This document shows positions 31,546 through 36,418 of a stretch of 36,418 bases of DNA, piece by piece. The position numbers and the translations under genes were made by a program. Numbering within the stretch: the first letter of the stretch is position 1; each line of letters begins with the position of its first letter. The DNA is from RGIG7450 sp045577655. Lineage in GTDB: Bacteria > Bacillota > Clostridia > RUG12999. The notes under the pieces were generated by a model. It was not told where the DNA came from and did not search any database. It worked only from the letters and a program-made list of their open reading frames with translations. The DNA is taken from assembly GCA_045577655.1 (NCBI GenBank), contig JAZNIU010000006.1, forward strand, positions 1 to 36,418. Direction: 5' to 3'.

Positions 31546-31574
31546 TTTACTTTAATTTTTATTTATGATAAAAT
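31546..31574 (+). promoter_or_regulatory. promoter of tRNA-Arg and probably rubrerythrin
   Basis: TTTACT (31546-31551) and TAAAAT (31569-31574) with 17 nt between. Transcription would begin near 31581, only about 5 nt before the mature tRNA end. Confidence 0.7.
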
Positions 31575-31585
31575 TACATAGATAA

Positions 31586-31660
31586 GTCTCGGTGGTCTAA
31601 TGGATAAGATTGCAGATTCCGGTTCTGCAGATACGGGTTCGATTCCTGTCCGGGACACCA
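31586..31660 (+). tRNA. tRNA-Arg (anticodon CCG), CCA encoded
   Basis: A full cloverleaf can be drawn. The acceptor is GTCTCGG/CCGGGAC; the D stem GTCT/AGAT has GG in the loop; the anticodon stem GCAGA/TCTGC has loop TTCCGGT, giving anticodon CCG, which reads the Arg codon CGG; the T stem ACGGG/CCTGT has loop TTCGATT. The 3' A-CCA is encoded. No terminator separates it from the rubrerythrin gene 37 nt downstream, so the two may share a transcript. Confidence 0.95.
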
Positions 31661-31697
31661 GAAAATAAAAAAACTTTATAAAAAGGAGAGATTGATT

Positions 31698-32240
31698 ATG
31701 GCAAATATTAAAGGAACAAAGACAGAAGCAAATCTTATGGCAGCTTTTGCTGGAGAATCTCAGGCAAGAAACAAGTACACATATTTTGCTTCAAAAGCAA
31801 AAAAGGACGGCTATGTTCAGATTGCAAACATTTTTGAAGAAACAGCAGCTAACGAAAAAGAGCACGCAAAACTCTGGTACAAGCTTTTAAACGGCGGTAG
31901 CATTTCTTCTACAATAGAAAATTTAAAAGACGCTGCAGACGGTGAAAATTATGAATGGACAGACATGTACGCTACTTTTGCAAAAGAAGCTCGTGAAGAA
32001 GGTTTTGACGAAATTGCAGACCTGTTCGAAGGTGTTGCGGCAGTAGAAAAAGAACATGAAGAAAGATATCGCAAACTTCTTAAAAATATGGAAGATGAAG
32101 TTGTTTTCTCTAAAGACGGCGACGTAATCTGGCAGTGCCTCAACTGCGGACACATCTGTGTTGGCAAAAAAGCGCCGGAAGTTTGTCCTGTTTGTGCACA
32201 TCCCCAAGCATATTTTCAGGTAAAAGCGGATAATTATTGA
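31698..32240 (+). CDS. rubrerythrin
   Basis: 180 aa. A four-helix ferritin-like diiron domain (1-135) with E20 and the ExxH pair at 53-56 (EKEH) and 117-120 (EKEH) reduces hydrogen peroxide. A C-terminal rubredoxin domain has Cys147, 150, 163 and 166. ATG 31698 follows AAGGAGAG; an ATG two codons earlier is less well placed. It lies between tRNA-Arg and the flavodiiron gene, a peroxide and oxygen defence pair of anaerobes. Normal length. Confidence 0.97.
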   Translation: MANIKGTKTEANLMAAFAGESQARNKYTYFASKAKKDGYVQIANIFEETAANEKEHAKLWYKLLNGGSISSTIENLKDAADGENYEWTDMYATFAKEAREEGFDEIADLFEGVAAVEKEHEERYRKLLKNMEDEVVFSKDGDVIWQCLNCGHICVGKKAPEVCPVCAHPQAYFQVKADNY

Positions 32241-32282
32241 TTATTTTGGAAAAAATAATCGGTAAAAAAGGAGATGGCGCAG

Positions 32283-34073
32283 ATGGAAATAACCAAAGAC
32301 ATAAAGTATGTGGGCGTGAACGACCACGACATAGATTTGTTCGAAGGCCAGTATGTTGTAGAAAACGGAATGGCATATAATTCGTATGTGATTATAGACG
32401 AAAAAACAGCCGTTATGGACAGTGTGGATGCAAGATTCACACATGAATGGCTGGACAATATTGAAAAGGCACTTGGTACGCGTCAGCCCGACTATTTCAT
32501 AGTTCAGCATATGGAACCCGACCATTCGGCAAACATTGCAAACTTTATGAACGTGTATAAGGAAACAAAAATTGTTTCCACAGCTAAATCTTTTAAGATG
32601 ATGAAACAATTTTTCGGTACCGAGTTTGAGGACAGACAAATTGTTGTCGGCGAAGGAGACAGCATTTCTCTCGGCAAACACACACTTGCGTTTGTGGCTG
32701 CACCAATGGTGCACTGGCCGGAAGTTATGGTGACCTACGATTCCTATGACAAGGTGCTTTTCTCTGCCGACGGGTTCGGAAAATTCGGTGCACTTGATGT
32801 GGAAGAAGACTGGGCGTGTGAAGCTCGCAGATACTATATCGGCATAGTTGGTAAATATGGTCAGCAGGTACAAAACCTGCTCAAAAAAGCAGCCGGACTT
32901 GACATCGAAATTATTTGTCCGCTGCACGGACCGGTTCTTAAAGAAAACCTTGGCTATTATATAAACTTATATGATATCTGGTCTTCTTATGCTGTGGAAT
33001 CCGCAGGCATTGTTATTGCTTACACATCTGTTTACGGCAACACAAAAAAAGCAGTTCAGCTTCTTGCGGAAAAATTAAAAGCAAACGGCTGCCCCAAAGT
33101 TGTTATCAACGACCTTGCAAGATGCGATATGGCGGAAGCGGTTGAAGATGCTTTCAGATATGGCAAGCTTGTTCTTGCTACCACCACATACAACGCGGGA
33201 ATTTTTCCGTTCATGAGAGATTTTATCCAGCATCTCACAGAAAGAAACTATCAGAATCGCACGGTAGCGCTGATGGAAAACGGGTCCTGGTCACCGCTTG
33301 CAGCAAAAATTATGAAACAGATGTTGTCCGAATGTAAAAACATCACTTTTGCAGAAAATACAGTAAGCATTTTCTCCGCAGTAAACGAAGACAGCATAGC
33401 GCAGATTGATGCTTTGGCGGAAGAAATCTGTATGGACTATCTTGCGCAGGACAGCAAGACTGCAGATAAAAACGATTTGTCGGCACTGTTTAATATTGGG
33501 TACGGTCTTTATGTTGTGACATCTTTTGACGGCAAAAAACATAACGGACTTATAGTAAACACAATCACTCAGGTGACAAACTCGCCAAACAGACTGGCAG
33601 TTACAATAAACAAAGAAAACTATTCCCACCACGTTATAAAACAGACAGGTATAATGAATGTTAACTGTCTGTCGGTGGACGCACCCTTTAAAGTGTTTGA
33701 AGACTTTGGGTTCTCAAGCGGCAGGACAGCAGACAAGTTTAAAGGTTATGAGTCTCTTTATTCGGATAACGGACTTGTTTTTCTGCCAAACTATATAAAT
33801 TCATTTATGTCGCTCAAGGTGGAACAGTATATCGACCTTGACACTCACGGAATGTTTATATGCAGCATAACAGAATCGAGAGTGATTTCATCTCTTGAAA
33901 CAATGACATATACCTACTATCAGGACAATGTAAAACCAAAGCCCGAGACGGAAGGGAAAAAAGGTTTTGTCTGCAAGGTTTGCGGATATGTGTATGAGGG
34001 AGATGTTCTGCCCGACGACTTTATTTGCCCGCTGTGTAAACACGGAGCAGTAGACTTTGAACCAATAGAATAA
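32283..34073 (+). CDS. flavodiiron protein fused to flavin reductase and rubredoxin domains
   Basis: 596 aa. Order: metallo-beta-lactamase-like diiron domain (1-240) with all ligands (His76, Glu78, Asp80, His81 in HMEPDH; His144; Asp163; His215), FMN flavodoxin domain (243-390, start IVIAYTSVYGNTKKA), flavin reductase-like domain (about 400-545), and rubredoxin (561-596; Cys564, 567, 582, 585). These proteins reduce O2 to water, or NO to N2O. The extra domains could pass electrons from NAD(P)H within one chain. Start ATG 32283 is 9 nt after AAGGAG; an ATG at 32274 abuts that site. It follows rubrerythrin by 42 nt. Confidence 0.95.
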   Translation: MEITKDIKYVGVNDHDIDLFEGQYVVENGMAYNSYVIIDEKTAVMDSVDARFTHEWLDNIEKALGTRQPDYFIVQHMEPDHSANIANFMNVYKETKIVSTAKSFKMMKQFFGTEFEDRQIVVGEGDSISLGKHTLAFVAAPMVHWPEVMVTYDSYDKVLFSADGFGKFGALDVEEDWACEARRYYIGIVGKYGQQVQNLLKKAAGLDIEIICPLHGPVLKENLGYYINLYDIWSSYAVESAGIVIAYTSVYGNTKKAVQLLAEKLKANGCPKVVINDLARCDMAEAVEDAFRYGKLVLATTTYNAGIFPFMRDFIQHLTERNYQNRTVALMENGSWSPLAAKIMKQMLSECKNITFAENTVSIFSAVNEDSIAQIDALAEEICMDYLAQDSKTADKNDLSALFNIGYGLYVVTSFDGKKHNGLIVNTITQVTNSPNRLAVTINKENYSHHVIKQTGIMNVNCLSVDAPFKVFEDFGFSSGRTADKFKGYESLYSDNGLVFLPNYINSFMSLKVEQYIDLDTHGMFICSITESRVISSLETMTYTYYQDNVKPKPETEGKKGFVCKVCGYVYEGDVLPDDFICPLCKHGAVDFEPIE

Positions 34074-34076
34074 ACA

Positions 34077-34107
34077 AAAGCCCGGAAGGAAACTCCTTCC
34101 GGGCTTT
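34077..34107 (+). terminator. terminator after the flavodiiron gene
   Basis: AAAGCCCGGAAGGA (34077-34090) and TCCTTCCGGGCTTT (34094-34107), loop AAC: a perfect 14-bp stem. The T tract is only three bases, so termination may be partial. Confidence 0.75.
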
Positions 34108-34171
34108 AACATTGTGCATCCGAAGCTCATATACTGATAGTAGCAAAGTTTATTGAAAGGAACAAAAAGAT

Positions 34172-34408
34172 ATGGATAGCCGGGTGGCAAAACTGAGCGC
34201 TTTGCCAATAGGCAGGCGGGGACGCATTCTGAATATAAAAACAGAAGGGGTCGCAAGAAGACGGGTGCTCGATTTTGGAATGGTAAAAGGCAGCGAGATA
34301 GAAGCTGCAATTAAAAGTCCGTCGGGTGACCCGGTAGCATATTTTATTCGCGGAACGCTTGTGGCTCTCAGAAAAGAAGATGCCGATAATATAGAAATAA
34401 TAATATGA
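34172..34408 (+). CDS. feoA: ferrous iron transport protein FeoA
   Basis: 78 aa SH3-like cytosolic partner of FeoB. LSALPIGRRGRILNI, the turn RRRVLDFGMVKGSEIE and the C-terminal YFIRGTLVALRKEDADNIEI are the family pattern. Start ATG follows GAAAGGAAC. It is 75 nt before feoB, with a perfect 15-bp hairpin between them. A weak TTGTGC at about 34113 with TGATAG 17 nt on might be its promoter; no clear Fur box was seen. Confidence 0.93.
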   Translation: MDSRVAKLSALPIGRRGRILNIKTEGVARRRVLDFGMVKGSEIEAAIKSPSGDPVAYFIRGTLVALRKEDADNIEIII

Positions 34409-34409
34409 A

Positions 34410-34452
34410 AAACCTATTGCTCTCAAAATACTAAACAGAGAGCAATAGGTTT
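34410..34452 (+). promoter_or_regulatory. hairpin between feoA and feoB
   Basis: AAACCTATTGCTCTC (34410-34424) and its exact complement GAGAGCAATAGGTTT (34438-34452), loop 13 nt. Only two Ts follow the stem region before ACATAATG, so it is not a standard intrinsic terminator. It lies 16 nt before the feoB ribosome binding site. Confidence 0.6.
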
Positions 34453-34483
34453 ACATAATGCAAAAAAGGAGGAGCAATTTTTT

Positions 34484-36418
34484 ATGGGGTTGACCGGTCA
34501 ATCTACTGGAAAGGCTGTTTACTCGCAGAAAAACAGGTTGGAGGGTAAAATTGTTGCATTTGCAGGCAACCCGAACGTTGGAAAAAGCACTTTGTTCAAT
34601 GAGCTGACGGGGATGAATCAGCACACGGGAAACTGGACGGGAAAAACGGTTGAAAGTGCAAGCGGAATTTTAAAGTGGTCAAAGGAAAAAACAACTCTTG
34701 TCGATTTGCCCGGCACCTATTCTCTTATGGCAAGCTCGCCCGAGGAAGAAGTGGCCAGAGATTTTATCTGTTTTTCAGCTCCCGAGACGGTGGTTGTTGT
34801 GCTTGACGCCACATCGCTGCAAAGAAATCTTAACCTGGCGTTGCAGATTACCGAGGCAACGGACAATGTGCTTTTGTGTGTGAATTTAGTTGACGAGGCG
34901 GAAAAAAAGAAAATACATATAAATAAGCAAAAACTTGCAGAGCTTATGCAGGCAGAGGTGATGATGGTGAGCGCCCGTAAGAAAAGAGGACTTACGGCGT
35001 TGGCAGAGAAAATATCAGAACCTGCAAAATCAAAAAGAACAGTTATAGATTACGGGCAGGAAACGGAGGATATCATCCGGGAGTTTTATGACAAAATAAA
35101 CGGATTGACGGGAGAAGAGTGTTCTGCCAGATGGGTAATACTGCGGCTTATGGAAGATGAAGAAAGTGTGAGAAAGGCGATAGGAGAAAAGCTTGGCAAA
35201 GGGGATGAAATAGAAAAAGCGGCAGCCGAAATAAAAGAAAAAATGAGAGAAAAAGGGCTGTCGGCGGACAAAATACGCGACATTCAGGTGGAGAAAATCA
35301 CTCAAAAGGCAGAGAAAATTTATAATGAATGTGTCAGCGTGAAAGACAAGGGATATATGGAGTTTGACAGAAAAGTTGACAAAATACTTACATCACGGCT
35401 CACGGGGATTCCCATAATGTTAGCTCTTCTGGCGTTTATATTCTGGCTGACAATTTCCGGCGCTAATTACCCGTCCGAGATTTTAAGCAGTCTTCTTTTT
35501 GCACTGGGAGAAAAAATAAGGAGTCTGCTTTTATATCTGAACCTGCCCGATTGGACCATCAGTATGACTGTGGACGGAATATACAAGACGGTAGCATGGG
35601 TGGTGGGCGTTATGCTTCCGCCAATGGCAATATTTTTTCCTCTTTTTACCTTGCTTGAAGATGTGGGATATTTACCGAGAATAGCATTTAATATGGACAA
35701 ATTTTTCAAAAAATGTAATGCCCACGGCAAGCAGGCACTCACAATGTGTATGGGTTTCGGGTGTAACGCGTGTGGAGTCACGGGGTGCAGAATTATTGAC
35801 TCGCAAAGAGAACGTTTTCTGGCAATAATAACAAACGCATTTGTCCCCTGCAACGGAAAATTTCCTGCACTTATAGCAATTTCAACAATGTTTTTTGCAG
35901 TTTCCGACTCAACCCTGCTGCCCGTACTGATAGTGTTGACATTAGTGATATTTGGGGTTGTTATGACGCTTGCGACGTCAAAAATGCTGTCTGAAACAAT
36001 GCTCAAAGGGGAGGCCTCCTCCTTTCTTCTTGAGCTTCCGCCCTACAGAGCGCCACAGGTGGGCAAGATAATTGTCCGTTCAGTTTTTGACAGAACACTT
36101 TTTGTGCTGGGCAGAGCAGTTTCGGTTGCTGCACCGGCAGGGCTTGTTATATGGCTCATGGCAAATTGCAACATTAACGGAAGCAACATTCTTTTGCACG
36201 TGGCAGGTTTCCTGGACGGTTTTGGCAGACTAATGGGACTGGACGGAGTAATTCTTCTGGCGTTCATACTGGGGTTCCCGGCAAACGAAATAGTAATCCC
36301 CATAATGATTATGATATACACCGGCAACGGAGTACTTTCCGACTATGGCAGTCTTAAAGATTTGCAGATGCTGCTTGTGCAAAACGGGTGGACCTGGGTT
36401 ACAGCTGTCTGCACCATG
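34484..36418 (+). CDS. feoB: ferrous iron transport protein FeoB, 3' end beyond window
   Basis: Partial: 645 codons, open at the right edge. A cytosolic G-protein domain comes first, with P-loop GNPNVGKS (28-35), DLPG (74-77) and NLVD (134-137). Then a helical spacer (about 190-300), followed by membrane Gate regions with the conserved GFGCNACGV and FVPCNGKFP stretches; the two Cys of GCNAC fit the Fe(II) path. It imports Fe(II) across the cytoplasmic membrane. Start ATG 34484 follows AAAGGAGGAG. Early codons contain the palindrome TTGACCGGTCAA. It is preceded by feoA. Confidence 0.96.
   Translation, partial: MGLTGQSTGKAVYSQKNRLEGKIVAFAGNPNVGKSTLFNELTGMNQHTGNWTGKTVESASGILKWSKEKTTLVDLPGTYSLMASSPEEEVARDFICFSAPETVVVVLDATSLQRNLNLALQITEATDNVLLCVNLVDEAEKKKIHINKQKLAELMQAEVMMVSARKKRGLTALAEKISEPAKSKRTVIDYGQETEDIIREFYDKINGLTGEECSARWVILRLMEDEESVRKAIGEKLGKGDEIEKAAAEIKEKMREKGLSADKIRDIQVEKITQKAEKIYNECVSVKDKGYMEFDRKVDKILTSRLTGIPIMLALLAFIFWLTISGANYPSEILSSLLFALGEKIRSLLLYLNLPDWTISMTVDGIYKTVAWVVGVMLPPMAIFFPLFTLLEDVGYLPRIAFNMDKFFKKCNAHGKQALTMCMGFGCNACGVTGCRIIDSQRERFLAIITNAFVPCNGKFPALIAISTMFFAVSDSTLLPVLIVLTLVIFGVVMTLATSKMLSETMLKGEASSFLLELPPYRAPQVGKIIVRSVFDRTLFVLGRAVSVAAPAGLVIWLMANCNINGSNILLHVAGFLDGFGRLMGLDGVILLAFILGFPANEIVIPIMIMIYTGNGVLSDYGSLKDLQMLLVQNGWTWVTAVCTM

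Noticed and set aside
32241..32927. 228-codon minus-strand frame opposite the flavodiiron gene
   Set aside because: Antisense shadow of a gene with complete diiron ligands; composition is unlike a real protein and no ribosome binding site is present.
34077..34107. Third REP-like element after the flavodiiron gene
   Set aside because: Sequence of the stem (GCCCGGAAGGA) does not share the TGTAGGGG end of the RAYT palindromes; position fits an ordinary terminator.
1..36418. CRISPR arrays, prophage or defence-system genes
   Set aside because: No spaced direct repeats and no phage, nuclease, toxin or helicase genes of defence type were seen; the only mobile signal is the RAYT region.

Overview
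The window comes from a low-GC, Gram-positive anaerobe of the class Clostridia; genus cannot be set from sequence alone. The reasons are: the ctsR-mcsA-mcsB-clpC order with a CtsR operator, strong AGGAGG-type ribosome binding sites with frequent TTG and GTG starts, zinc-binding (C+) forms of S14, S4 and L36, an adenylate kinase with a Cys4 lid, a KOW-domain gene between map and infA, and an oxygen-defence set of rubrerythrin plus flavodiiron protein. Nearly everything is core genome. The left 1 kb is the only clearly mobile part.

Layout. 1-431 (-): a RAYT/Y1 transposase cut by the window edge, with two REP-like palindromes lying inside its reading frame; a ribbon-helix-helix gene overlaps its start. 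718-924 (+): a small DUF4177-type gene with its own promoter. 1087-4563 (-): radA-ispE-DUF554-amidase. 4788-6047 (+): a lone membrane glycosyltransferase under a perfect-consensus promoter. 6089-11274 (-): ctsR-mcsA-mcsB-clpC, then a ZIP metal transporter, behind a CtsR-controlled promoter. 11418-14267 (-): nif3-like, radC, lspA and an RluD-type pseudouridine synthase.

14392-30255 (+): the complete S10-spc-alpha ribosomal protein supercluster, rpsJ to rplQ, including secY, adk, map, infA and rpoA. It is preceded by one strong promoter and a structured leader of about 300 nt that contains an intrinsic-terminator-like hairpin and mutually exclusive GC-rich pairings. Two genes in it are very short: rpmD (59 aa) and rpmJ (37 aa). 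The cluster ends in a clean hairpin terminator.

30300-36418: a Cof-type HAD phosphatase and rpsT (both -), then (+) tRNA-Arg(CCG), rubrerythrin and a 596-aa flavodiiron protein fused to flavin reductase and rubredoxin domains, followed by feoA and a feoB cut by the right edge. This end looks like an oxygen/peroxide detoxification and ferrous-iron uptake region.

I did not find an obviously new multi-gene system. The least ordinary observations are the transposase carrying REP-like palindromes in frame, the possible attenuation switch ahead of rpsJ, and the structured rpmJ-rpsM gap.
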